Source: Coenobita brevimanus (lineage: Eukaryota; Arthropoda; Malacostraca; Decapoda; Coenobitidae). Taken from it: a DNA stretch of 64,000 bases. The notes beneath the pieces were generated by a model. The model did not search any database. It saw only the letters and a list, made by a program, of their open reading frames with translations, and was not told the DNA's origin. A program made the position numbers and the translations under genes. The stretch spans positions 20,774,051 through 20,838,050 of the forward strand of contig CM064655.1 in assembly GCA_032717465.1 (NCBI GenBank). Reading direction: 5' to 3'. The number at the start of each line of letters is the position of its first letter. Position 1 is the first letter of the stretch. Positions 12,590-32,443 of this stretch are shown piece by piece.

Positions 12590-12867
12590 CAGGGGCGTAC
12601 CTAGAGATTTGGGGGCCCGGGGGGCTAGGTTCTTTGCGGGGTCCCCCCTCCAGGAGGGGGGCCCCCGCAAAGAACCTAGCCACCCTCATTCTCAAAACTT
12701 ATCTAACACCTCAGCCCGGATTATCGGGATGATAAATATATATATTTTTAAATATTAATAAACAAGCTTATATATTTTTAAGGCTTTGGGGCCCCCCCCC
12801 TCAATTGGGGGCCCGGGGGTCAGTTTCAAACAGTCCCCTCCGCCCCCCCCCCTCAGGTACGCCACTG
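12590..12867. mobile_element. hAT-type MITE with exact 8-bp target-site duplication
   Basis: Left end CAGGGGCGTACCT and right end AGGTACGCCACTG form terminal inverted repeats with one mismatch in the first 13 bases. The 8 bases before (12582-12589) and after (12868-12875) are both CTTTCTCT, the target-site duplication length typical of hAT elements. The 278-bp interior has no coding capacity, C and G runs near both ends, and a perfect internal hairpin in which GGCTAGGTTCTTTGCGGGG (about 12623) is repeated inverted about 15 nt later. An uninterrupted relative of the target lies at about 12925-12965, supporting the boundaries. Confidence 0.85.
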
Positions 12868-12960
12868 CTTTCTCTATTTACAGTGATTACGATTGTCTGT
12901 CTGTCTGTCTCTGTCTCTCTATCACGCTATATCTGTTGCGCTTTCTCTACTTACTGTGAT

Positions 12961-12962
<2 letters not shown>

Positions 12963-12998
<36 letters not shown>
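12963..12998. repeat. (CT)n microsatellite
   Basis: Pure CT run following degenerate TGTC/CTGT repeats (12894-12930). Confidence 0.9.
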
Positions 12999-13114
12999 AA
13001 AACTACAACGGTGAGAACGGTGAAACAGTTATCAGGTATAATTCATTAAGATGACGACGTTGAAGCAGGGGTTGAGAGAGGGGGTGCTGAGTGCCTTTCA
13101 CCGTTGGGCCGTCG

Positions 13115-13240
13115 CTGGGGGGGGATGGGGAAGGGGGGATGGGGAAGGGGGGAAGGGGGAAGGGGGGAAGGGGGAAGGGGGAAAGGGGAAGGGGGAGGGG
13201 GAAGAGGGGAGGGGGTGCAAGGGGGAGGGCCGGGTGGGGG
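13115..13240. repeat. G-rich (GGGGAAG)n-like tract
   Basis: The plus strand repeats GGGG and GGGGAA units about fifteen times, with many runs of three or more G within short spacing. Such a tract could form G-quadruplexes on the plus strand. The short open frames crossing it (glycine/glutamate-rich on plus, proline-rich on minus) are translations of the repeat. Confidence 0.8.
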
Positions 13241-13323
13241 GTCAGCACCGATCAGTAAGGTAGATAAACTGGGATTCACCTGTCCATCACTCCTCTGCCA
13301 GGTAAGACTCAGGTGATCCTCTC

Positions 13324-15400
<2,077 letters not shown>

Positions 15401-15405
15401 ACAAT

Positions 15406-16003
15406 TGTTACGGCTATAATTATTACTCCTCCGCCTCATCCCTCGTGAACTCCCATCTTTTGACTGAAGTCAAGCACTCGTCCACCTCACGCTACCAGCG
15501 CTCCATCTGTTGACTGGATTTGATACTACTAGTTTCCCAACATGTCACCTGACTTTCCCTCCCTTTTTCTGTGTGAAGCGAGGTTGCCTGATTATCTGGT
15601 TTCCCGCGCAAGTTCAGTTCACACTCATCCTCTGCCCTGGGAATATCTTAGTGAACCACTCCTGACCTTTACCTGGAAGCCTGTGTTATAGGGAACCCAT
15701 CTTCAACGCCTTCTTTTGCTGTAAACCATGAGTATCAGTTTTCTCCTTGCATTAGTTCATTAATCTTCTGATGGTGAATGGTTTTAGGTATTTATATTGT
15801 TTTTTTCTTAGGTTTAGTTAGGTTTAGGGTTGTAATTATTGTATGTTTAGTTTGTTAAATTAAATGAATAATCAACCAAATCATTATCAATCTACCCTGT
15901 AGTTTGTCTAGTTGCATAGTGTTCATGATCCTTCTCTTTTCTTATTGCTTTCCATGGGTCTTCATAGGGTAGATACAGTTAAATACTCCCCATGGATCGT
16001 AAT
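15406..16003 (+). repeat. 5' LTR of element A
   Basis: Begins TGTTACGG and ends GATCGTAAT. The end is set by the ACAAT duplication that follows the right copy. It should hold promoter and poly(A) signals, but I could not place a convincing TATA/initiator pair at normal spacing. A TTAGGTTTAGTTAGGTTTAG string occurs inside it and is not a telomere. Confidence 0.93.
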
Positions 16004-16006
16004 AAA

Positions 16007-16024
16007 TGGCGACCGTGACAGGAC
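16007..16024 (+). promoter_or_regulatory. Primer-binding site of element A, probably tRNA-Arg
   Basis: Three bases after the LTR the sequence reads TGGCGACCGTGACAGGAC. It starts with TGG, as needed to pair with a tRNA CCA end. Its complement ends ACGGTCGCCA, which agrees over these 18 bases with the 3' end of insect tRNA-Arg (UCG-type) as I remember it. The tRNA match is from memory. Confidence 0.75.
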
Positions 16025-16627
16025 CTATTTCAGCTAGACAGACATTTACAGTAATGGTGTTTTGAGGGGTTGCTGTTGCTTGTTCCCATAGATTTTAAAT
16101 TTTCCTTGATGTATTTAGCATTTTGGTATTAGTGTGAAACTTGTTTCCATTCGATTTAAAATCCTTGATGCAATAAACATTTTGGTATTTGTGTGAACTT
16201 GTCAGCACATAGGTTTATAGGTTCAGGAGTCTTCATAGAACTTATCTTTCATTTTTAACGAAATACAGGGTCGTTATAAGTTCTATCAAATGTGGGGAAT
16301 ATATCCGGATCGTTTATAATGCCGTATCCCACGCTCCAGTGAGGTCTACATCTGCTAGTTGCGATAGGGCAAGTGGCTAGTTTGATACACTCGCTCTTCC
16401 AAGTCCCAGATTATTCAAGAATCAAAGTTGTTTTGTCTTATCCTATAATCAGGGGTAATCCGGATCATGCTAAAAGCCGTCATCCTCTGCTCTTAATCAT
16501 AGACAACGACTTTCGTAAGTTAATATTTTGGTCAAGGCTCTGGAAGTTTCCAGGACTTCAAAGAGTTTTCTTCCTGTAATCTGTGTCTAAAATATAACTT
16601 ACCATAATTTTCTCATACATTTTAATC

Positions 16628-17558
16628 ATGTTTGACCTTCAAAAATTTGTTGAAAATCCTAGCCATGAGCAATTAAAAGACTTAAAGAAAGATGAGTGGA
16701 AAAGCATTGCTACCTACTTCCAAATAGAAATTGAATCTCGTATGACAAAAGAGGTCTTAAAAAACACAATTATAGAGTCTTTAGTTCAAAGGGAAGTCCT
16801 GGGGACAGAGGCTATTGATGTTTTGACTCCTATGAGTTATTCCTTTCCTACTAGGGTTGATAATCCTTATTCAACTCATACTAAACAAGGACACAGTGAC
16901 CCAGTGGAGATGGAAAGATTAAGATTAGAATATCAGCTTAAGATAGAACAATTAGCTCAAGAAAAGATAATGAGAACAGAACAATTAGCTCAAGAAGAGA
17001 GAATGAAAACAGAACAATTAGCTCAAGAAAAGATAATGAGAACAGAACAATTAGCTCAAGAAGAAAGAATGAGAACAGAACAATTAGCTCAAGAAGAGAG
17101 AGTAAAAATGAAAGAATTACAAATACGAGCTTGAAGCAAATGCAAATTCAAACCTTAGGGAAAAGGAAATTGAATTGAGAGAGAAATTAACTGCGTTTAA
17201 ACCACACAAGGAAGCTGCTTTATTGCCTCAGTTTGATGAGAATGATGTGGATGGATTTTTAAACACATTTGAGCACATTGCCAAGAAAATGAGTGGCCTG
17301 AACAACACTGGATATCAGTCTTGGTCCCAAAGCTGATCGGAAAAAGCTCAGAGAGTTTATAATAGTTTTGATGATAAAAATGATTATAATGGTTTAAAGA
17401 CTAGTATTCTTCGTGCATATTCAATTTCTCCTGATGGATATCGACAGAAGTTCAGAAAACATGTAAAATCAATTTCTCATACTTATGTGGAGTTTGCAAA
17501 TGATAAATTAAGACAGTTTAAGAAATGGCTTGAAACAACTAACACCTCAACATTTTAA
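16628..17558 (+). pseudogene. Element A Gag, N-terminal and middle parts, frameshifted
   Basis: Gag would form the virus-like particle. The intact opening segment (16628-17134, 168 codons) starts at a plausible ATG with an acidic/basic helical region (MFDLQKFVENP...), followed by about four and a half copies of an 11-residue repeat of type EQLAQEERMRT (about 16945-17105), predicted as a charged coiled coil. The frame breaks near 17128. The Gag reading continues in other frames (LRAYSISPDGYRQKF is visible near 17410) with further shifts near 17285 and 17340, both in or beside A runs, and an in-frame TAA at 17556 just before the next open segment. The leader between LTR and Gag (16025-16627) shows no other gene. 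Confidence 0.8.
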
Positions 17559-17564
17559 GACCTG

Positions 17565-18491
17565 TTGAATCTCATGGTTTTGGAAGAGTGGAAGAGTAAG
17601 TTGCCATTCACCATCCTGAAGCATGTGGAGGAGCAAGGACAGAGGGATCTCATGAAAGCAGCGGAGTTGGCTGACGCCTATGATTTATTGATGGGATCTC
17701 TAAATAACAGGAGTGGTTCCATCTCAGGTGTTAAGTACTCCTCTGGTGTAAGCTCCGGTATGGCGGGTGGTAAGCAGAGCTCTTCACACTTGATGCCTTG
17801 GACTCAAAATATCTCCAATATATCCTGTAGTTATTGCAAAAAGCCAGGTCATTCTATCCAGTCCTGCAAACACCCTAATTGTAAAACTTCAAAAAACATG
17901 TTTAACCCCAAAGAAAAATCTCCTCATGAAATTGAAAAGCCAGTAGTGACTTATGATTCAAATAAGCCTCATCAGAATTCCTTCCTTCCTTTTATGTTTC
18001 AGGGTACAGTCTCACTGAATAAAGATGATGAGTCATATCCCATTACTATCTTGAGAGATACTGGAGCATCTCAATCAATTTTGGTCAGAAATGCTATTCC
18101 TTGTGTATCTAGTGCCTTCACTGGGGAGAAGGTGATTTTGTCTGACCTTTCATCTAATCCCTCCTATCCCTTAGCTGAAGTTTATCTCCAGTGTGACCTT
18201 TTATCTGGAAATGTTAAAGTAGCTGTCAGAGAAGACCCTTTGCCAGTCAAGGGATCTCATCTGCTATTGGGAAATGATTTGGCAGGAGAACTCATTGTGC
18301 CTATGGTTTCAGTGGTTGAAAACCCTTTAACTGAGAGCCCAACTGAGATTCTAGATACTGTTGCTCCCCACTTATTTCCCTCCTGTGTTGTAACTAGGTC
18401 ACAGAAGGCTAAAAAGAACAAAATCAATCCATTACCACCACCTGCTCCCAAGGAATATCTGCTGGATCAGACTATCTCAAAGAAAACCTAA
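17565..18491 (+). pseudogene. Element A Gag C-terminus and aspartic protease
   Basis: This open segment (308 codons) holds a CCHC zinc knuckle, C88-x2-C91-x4-H96-x4-C101 (CSYCKKPGHSIQSC), that binds element RNA, followed by a retropepsin-like protease with the catalytic box LRDTGASQSIL at about residues 163-173 and the second conserved block LLLGNDLAG at about 252. The protease would cut the polyprotein. The listed start is a TTG straight after a stop, so this is not a true gene start but the continuation of Gag. The segment ends at a frameshift near 18440-18480, after which the reading continues into integrase. Protease directly after the zinc knuckle is normal for both Gypsy and Copia types. 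Confidence 0.88.
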
Positions 18492-18499
18492 TTAAAGCT

Positions 18500-19740
18500 C
18501 AGAAGGCTGATCCATCACTTGCTACCCTGAGACATGCTGCAGTCGAAGGTAAAGACCTAAATACATTGCCTTGTTTTTACTTCCATGATGGCGTTTTGAT
18601 GAGAGCTTATAGACCACCAGAACTAAAACATCTTGATACCTGGTCAGAAATCCACCAAGTTGTGATTCCCAAATCTGTCAGACAATCCATCCTTAAACTG
18701 GCTCATGACGGGATAGCTGGTCACCTAGGGGTCTTAAAAACTTACAAAAAAATCCTACAACATTACTATTGGTCAGGTCTTAGAAAGGATGTTTCTACTT
18801 TTATAAAAACTTGTCATGTTTGTCAAGTGGCTGGTAAACCTAATGAACAGCTTAAGTCTGCTCCACTCCATGCAATTCCTGTAGTGACAGCACCTTTTGA
18901 AAAGGTAGTTATTGATTGTGTGGGACCTCTACCTAGGACAAAGAAAGGTAACCAGTACTTATTTACTATCATGGATACTGCAACAAGATACCCTGAAGTC
19001 TATCCCCTCAGAAATATCACCTCTAAAACTATAATGAAATCCCTGCTTCATTTGTTCACTGCATTTGGCATCCCTAAAGAAATCCAATCGGATCAAGGGA
19101 CGAATTTTACCAGTAGGCTTTTCAAAAAGTTATGGAGGAACTAGAGGTTAAACATGTCACTTCCTCGGCTTATCACCCACAATCCCAGGGCTGTTTAGAA
19201 AGGTTCCACCAGACCTTTAAATCAATGTTGAAAAAGTATTGCTTGGAAAACCACAAGGAATGGGATGAAGGCATAGACTTTCTTCTTTTTGCTATAAGGA
19301 GTGTCCTCAGGAGTCTTTAGGATATTCTCCATTTGAGGTATTATATGGACGACAAATAAGGGGTCCCTTGAAGCTTCTGAAAGATCAGTGGTTTAACAGC
19401 ACTACTCAAGAAAGTCCATCTGTATCTCACTATATTGATAATTTAAGATCTAGATTATCAGAAGTCAGAACGATTGCTAAAGATACCTTATTAAAGGCTC
19501 AGTGTAAAATGGAAAGACTTCAACATCCATCGTCTGTTGCACACAGTTACTCCCCAGGAGACAAGGTCTTGCTCTTTCTTCCCATTCCAGGTAGTCCCCT
19601 CAGGAGTAAATTCACTGGCCCATATGTAGTTGCCAAAAAACTATCAAAGTTGAATTATGTAGTACACACCCCAGATAGACGTAAAGACTCTCAACTTGTT
19701 CATGTGAATTTAATGAAACCTTATTTTACTAGATGCCCAG
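18500..19740 (+). pseudogene. Element A integrase, located before RT
   Basis: Integrase inserts the cDNA into the host chromosome. The open frame 18566-19144 shows the N-terminal zinc module H47-x5-H53 and C83-x2-C86 (CHVCQ), then the catalytic core with the first Asp in VVIDCVGPLP (117) and the second in SDQGTNF (176). The third residue, Glu, is in the next frame (19132-19320) in SQGCLERFHQ. A frameshift in an A5 run near 19125-19130 separates them; another near 19295 leads to the third frame, which begins with the integrase C-terminus and carries the GPY module FTGPYVV (about 19610-19630) and LVHVNLMKPYF. The GPY module is a Ty3/Gypsy mark. The reverse transcriptase follows in the same frame, so the order INT-RT is direct sequence evidence. 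Confidence 0.93.
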
Positions 19741-19779
19741 AGGAGCACTATGCAGAGAGAAATGAGGTGAACCCTGTAC

Positions 19780-20867
19780 TGTTTGTGGGAACGGAGCCAG
19801 AGCCAGAGCCAGAGACTTCAGACTTGACAAACCCAGAATTGGACCTACCCCAACCGTCCGGTAACCTACCTAACAGCATGATCATGGAATCTCTATGTGA
19901 TTACCTATCAAGTTTGACCAACATACAAAAGGATGACCTAGAATTGTTATTGAAGTCTTATCCTGAAGTTACTGCTGATTTACCAGGGTTTTGTGGTCTC
20001 TTAAAACATGACATACGGTTGGTTAGCGATGCTACTAGTCCAATTAAACAGCCAGCATATCGTCTTAATCCTTTAAAAATGAAAGTAATGAAAAAGGAAG
20101 TTGAATTCTTAACTGCTAATCACCTTGCAGAACCAAGTTTTTCTCCTTGGGCTTCCCCATGCCTTTTAGTTCCAAAACCCGATGGAAGCCACAGGTTCTG
20201 TACAGACTATCGTAAAGTCAATAAGGTCACTGTCTCTGACTCTTATCCCCTACCACTCATAGAGGACTTAATAGATTGCATAGGAAACTCCGAATTTATT
20301 AGCACAATAGATCTCCAAAAAGGCTATTACCAGATAGGTATGACAGACAGAGCTAAACTAATATCTGCTTTCATAACCCCATTTGGGTTATATCAGTACA
20401 CTGTAATGCCATTTGGGTTATCTAATGCTCCGGCCACATTCCAGAGGATCATCAACTTCATCACACAGGATTTGGTTGGGACTTCAGCTTATCTGGATGA
20501 CCTTGTGGTGATGGCTGACCAGTGGGACGAACACCTGACACGTCTCCATGCCCTCTTCAACAAACTAAAAGAAGTAGGATTTACCATCAACTTAGCTAAA
20601 TCTACTTTTGGAGACTCTACAGTAACATATCTTGGACATGTTGTGGGACAGGGGCAAGTTCTACCGAAGGAGGCCAATGTGGAAGCAGTTCTAGCGTTCC
20701 CAACTCCAACCACCAGAAAGGAAGTCATGAGGTTTTTGGGGATGGCCGGTTTCTATCGTCGTTTTTGTAAGAACTTCTCCAGTGTTGCAGCTCCACTGAC
20801 TGATCTCACCGCACTTCGAACCCCCTCAAGTGGACCTCTGCCTGCGAGACTGCCTTTCAACGTCTGA
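19780..20867 (+). pseudogene. Element A reverse transcriptase
   Basis: It would copy element RNA to DNA in the particle. In the 499-codon frame that starts at 19368, residues about 215-440 show standard Ty3/Gypsy blocks: HDIRLVSD, PYRLNP-like QPAYRLNPLK, SPCLLVPKPDGSHRFCTDYR, the first catalytic Asp in FISTIDLQKGYYQI (315), MPFGLSNAPATFQR, the YLDD box (375-378), and VTYLGHVV followed by the connection block FLGMAGFYRRF. A short Glu/Pro-rich linker (about 140-165) separates it from the integrase. All catalytic residues visible here are intact. The frame is lost near 20815-20830 at a CCCCC run, and the RNase H reading continues in another frame. Confidence 0.95.
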
Positions 20868-21313
20868 AAACTTTTCTTGCCAGCAGACCTGTCCTCAGAA
20901 CTCCTGACCACTCGCAACCTTTCCATCTTCATATCGATGCTAGTGGAGTTGGGGTTGGTGCTGTTTTGCTGCAAACCAACCCAGTGAGTGGTGTTCTCCA
21001 TCCTATTGCCTACTATTCGTCGAAGCTGAAAGGACATCAACGGGGCTACTCCACAATTGAGAAAGAGGCTCTAGCTCTCGTGCTAGCAATCAAGAAGTTC
21101 GAGTGCTATCTTCGCCACCATCCTCATCCTACTACTGTCTTTACGGACCACAATCCTCTTGTATTTCTCCAGACTATGAAGAATTCCAATCAACGGATTC
21201 TACGATGGGCCCTGCTTGTTCAGCCATTTAATCTTCAAGTTCAGCATATAAGGGGTGTTGACAACATTCTCGCGGATACCCTGTCGAGACATCCCATCGA
21301 GGCTACAGAGTAA
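20821..21313 (+). pseudogene. Element A RNase H domain
   Basis: This domain removes the RNA strand during reverse transcription. After the frameshift the reading contains the first catalytic Asp in LHIDASGVGVGAVLL (near 20935-20975), then AYYSSKL, the Glu block STIEKEALALVLAI, the second Asp in TVFTDHNPLVFL, and the C-terminal VQHIRGVDNILADTLSR. The listed open frame from 20966 (115 codons) starts inside the domain, so its Met is not the true start. It ends 45 bases before the right LTR, leaving only the polypurine tract between, so there is no room for an envelope gene. Confidence 0.93.
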
Positions 21314-21350
21314 TCTACCTCCTTCGTGCTTCCACTGCGTAGGTCTTTGT

Positions 21351-21358
21351 GGGGGAGG
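21351..21358 (+). promoter_or_regulatory. Polypurine tract of element A
   Basis: GGGGGAGG lies directly before the right LTR TGTTAC. It would prime plus-strand DNA. The same GGGGAGG/TGTTAC junction is present in element B. Confidence 0.9.
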
Positions 21359-21955
21359 TGTTACGGCTATAATTATTACTCCTCCGCCTCATCCCTCGTG
21401 AACTCCCATCTTTTGACTGAAGTCAAGCACTCGTCCACCTCACGCTACCAGCGCTCCATCTGTTGACTGGATTTGATACTACTAGTTTCCCAACATGTCA
21501 CCTGACTTCCCTCCCTTTTTCTGTGTGAAGCGAGGTTGCCTGATTATCTGGTTTCCCGCGCAAGTTCAGTTCACACTCATCCTCTGCCCTGGGAATATCT
21601 TAGTGAACCACTCCTGACCTTTACCTGGAAGCCTGTGTTATAGGGAACCCATCTTCAACGCCTTCTTTTGCTGTAAACCATGAGTATCAGTTTTCTCCTT
21701 GCATTAGTTCATTAATCTTCTGATGGTGAATGGTTTTAGGTATTTATATTGTTTTTTTCTTAGGTTTAGTTAGGTTTAGGGTTGTAATTATTGTATGTTT
21801 AGTTTGTTAAATTAAATGAATAATCAACCAAATCATTATCAATCTACCCTGTAGTTTGTCTAGTTGCATAGTGTTCATGATCCTTCTCTTTTCTTATTGC
21901 TTTCCATGGGTCTTCATAGGGTAGATACAGTTAAATACTCCCCATGGATCGTAAT
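21359..21955 (+). repeat. 3' LTR of element A
   Basis: 597 bp, the same as the left copy except for one base missing in a T run near position 150. It is followed at once by the duplication ACAAT. Confidence 0.93.
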
Positions 21956-21960
21956 ACAAT

Positions 21961-27265
<5,305 letters not shown>

Positions 27266-27344
<79 letters not shown>

Positions 27345-27379
27345 TCACCCATTCACTCACTCACCCACCCATCCACCCA

Positions 27380-27414
<35 letters not shown>
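27266..27414. repeat. Compound microsatellite AC, CACC/TCAC, CT
   Basis: (AC)n to 27343, then CACTCACCCACC-type tetramers to about 27388, then (TC)n to 27414. Confidence 0.95.
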
Positions 27415-27418
<4 letters not shown>

Positions 27419-27486
27419 GCATCCTGCAGACACTCCGCGGGGAGGAAGATTCGGGGGTGGGGAGTTAGCGCTCACTCCACAATGAA

Positions 27487-28647
<1,161 letters not shown>

Positions 28648-28775
28648 CGCCACTTCAACAACTGTTGTGTATACATTAAAATTCGTCGTAAGAAGTAACA
28701 CCAGTTAGCTGTTCAGATAGTTCTTTATGCATCCCACACGATTGTAATAGAAGACAGACAGACAAAAAATGACAA

Positions 28776-30700
<1,925 letters not shown>

Positions 30701-30769
30701 ACACCAACGTTCAGTATCTGTTTACACCAACGTTCAGTATCTGTTTACACCAACGTTCAGTATCTGTTT
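30701..30769. repeat. 23-bp tandem repeat, three perfect copies
   Basis: The unit starts ACACCAACGTTCAGTATCTG and ends TTT. Three identical copies lie head to tail with no spacer. This is a minisatellite, not a CRISPR array. Confidence 0.95.
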
Positions 30770-30880
30770 AGTGGCGCTGATTAAAATCCTGAGACATGCG
30801 CCAAATACATGCACAGCTACGGTCAACAGTACTTATACATGTCAGGGGTTCCGAAAATAACGAGGTGAAATTCCAACCCT

Positions 30881-31045
30881 CCCAACCCGCCTGAATATTT
30901 CCTTGTTTGTGTAACAAGATCTCATTAGGTTCTGACAAGATTTCAAGAATAAAATATTGAAAACAATCCTTCCAACCCGCCCGAAAATCTGCTGGTCAGT
31001 TCAATAAGATCTCGTTAGGTTCTGACAAGGTTTCGCGATGATGCA
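30881..31045. repeat. Two diverged direct repeats, period about 90 bp
   Basis: CCAACCCGCCTGAA (30882) and CCAACCCGCCCGAA (30972) each lead, after a variable stretch, to AAGATCTCRTTAGGTTCTGA, CAAG and TTTC. The two copies are similar at the ends and diverged in the middle. Confidence 0.75.
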
Positions 31046-31725
31046 GAGAAATTGTACAGTCGAGGACGAACGTGTGCCTAATACTTAAAATTTTTTCTTC
31101 TCGCTTCCCTCTGCTTCCTAACATTCCTCAGCTGTGGAAAGCTTAGTTTACTTCTCTACCCAAAGATGATGATCTGCCCCAAAAAGGCTGCATCAAGAAT
31201 ACTGGCATAATATTAAACAAACCAGAATATGCTGTGCACACGGGATGGATGTAAATATGCTCAGGTGTCAATCCCAACTATCTTCTATGTTATTGAGTTT
31301 GCGTCTGTGATATCACGGCGTAATGTGCCAGGGATACAGACGTTTAACAGGCAACGCAATCGCTAAGCAAAAGGCGTTACGGTATAAAGCCAATGCGGAA
31401 ACAGTCACAATAAACAAGTCAGTGAGAAAGCTGTAAATAAAATACTCCTGGTTTCCATCATCCGGTAATTGCATAATAAATCGCTAAGGACCAAGTGCTA
31501 CTATAAACCAGCGTCGAAAGGGGCGTAAATTTAAACAAACCATCGGCTCGAGTACAAATGCTCCTGCTGTCTATCCTGGCTGAGACAAATAACGAGATTT
31601 TTTTTTTTTTTTTTTTTTTATAGCATCAACACAATCAGTTTTGGACCAGAACATAGTAGAGGATATTAAAGTGTAATGGGCAAAATAGACCAAGGAAGAG
31701 GTGTTAACGATATTTTCCATTGCAA
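31046..31725. other. No gene; unique DNA with repeat fragments
   Basis: Contains pieces resembling the inner ends of the TTCTCGTCGG-TIR MITE (ATCGCTAAGC near 31372, AAATCGCTAAGGACCAAG near 31480) and a poly-T tract at about 31600-31619. No gene recognised. Confidence 0.45.
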
Positions 31726-32019
31726 TACAGGGTGTCCCGGGAGGAATGTCAAAAACTTTGGGAAATGATAGAGGAGGGAATTCTGAGGAAAAAAATGTTA
31801 TATGAACATGTGTCCAGATCCCAACCGTTACGGAGCTACAATTACTGATGACCTTATGGGCGAATTATGAAGGAGACCATTTTCTCCCTTAAGGTCATCA
31901 GTAATTGTAGCTCCGTAACGGTTGAGATTTGGACACATGTTCATATAACATTTTTTGCTTAGAATTCCCTCATCTGTCATTTCTCAAAGTTTTTGACATT
32001 CCTCCTGGGACACCCTGTA
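31726..32019. mobile_element. Palindromic MITE with TA target duplication
   Basis: 31728-32017 starts CAGGGTGTCCCGGGAGGAAT and ends with its inverse (TTCCTCCTGGGACACCCTG). TA flanks both sides. The two arms pair almost completely over about 130 bp each, around a loop of about 35 bases. This foldback form with a TA duplication fits a non-autonomous Tc1/mariner-type element, though the superfamily is an inference. Confidence 0.85.
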
Positions 32020-32240
32020 TATCCAGGTGTTATATGCAAATGAAATCGCTAAGGACACTGTGTTGAGCGATATCTCTTACGGAAACGAGACCACGGCCCT
32101 AATACTTGATGCATACCCTGGTCTTAAAACTGCTCCTGGTCTCTCTCAGGTCCTACAGCTGTTAATTAGAACAGTCCCCCTTATAAAGCTGTGATGGGCC
32201 GTATTTACAAACTTTCTTTTCTTTAAGTTGTGTCCAAGGT

Positions 32241-32443
32241 CCATATTCTCGTCGGGTAAGGAATCTCCCTAACACCTTTTCCTAGGTGATTTATTTTATC
32301 ACACCTTATTGTACTCATGTTACATAAATCCATCCAATATCACCGTACTCTGCACAAATAACGTACAAAAAGATATTAACCACCCATATACATAAATAAA
32401 TCGCTAAGGAAAAGGTGTTTGGGAGCCTCCTTAACCGACGACA
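32241..32443. mobile_element. MITE copy (TTCTCGTCGG-TIR family)
   Basis: The left end TATTCTCGTCGGGTAAGG is followed by AACACCTTTTCCTAGGTGATTTATTTT. The right end ATAAATCGCTAAGGAAAAGG, then CCTCCTTAACCGACGA, is the inverse of the left. The interior matches the other copies (CATATA, GATATTAACC). About 200 bp, non-coding. Confidence 0.8.

Larger units (their letters stand above)
15401..21960 (+). mobile_element. LTR retrotransposon A (Ty3/Gypsy type, INT before RT)
   Basis: Element body 15406-21955, flanked by a 5-bp direct duplication ACAAT (15401-15405 and 21956-21960). It has two LTRs of 598 and 597 bp that differ by a single base in a T run, a primer-binding site just inside the left LTR, and a polypurine tract touching the right LTR. 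The coding order is Gag coiled-coil, CCHC zinc knuckle, aspartic protease, integrase, reverse transcriptase, RNase H. Integrase before reverse transcriptase is the Ty1/Copia order, but the reverse transcriptase and GPY-bearing integrase are of Ty3/Gypsy type; this is the Gmr1-type layout. No envelope-like frame was seen. The reading frame is broken at least six times. Near-identical LTRs imply a very recent insertion. Confidence 0.93.

Noticed and set aside
16328..16600. A small frame (68 codons) upstream of Gag in element A as a leader protein
   Set aside because: Starts inside the untranslated leader, has no domain and shows no counterpart in element B.
21314..21350. An envelope gene after RNase H, which would make element A retrovirus-like
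   Set aside because: Only about 37 bases lie between the RNase H stop and the polypurine tract; element B likewise has no room.
30701..30769. Short regular repeats that might suggest a CRISPR array
   Set aside because: The copies are directly adjacent with no spacers, and the context is eukaryotic.
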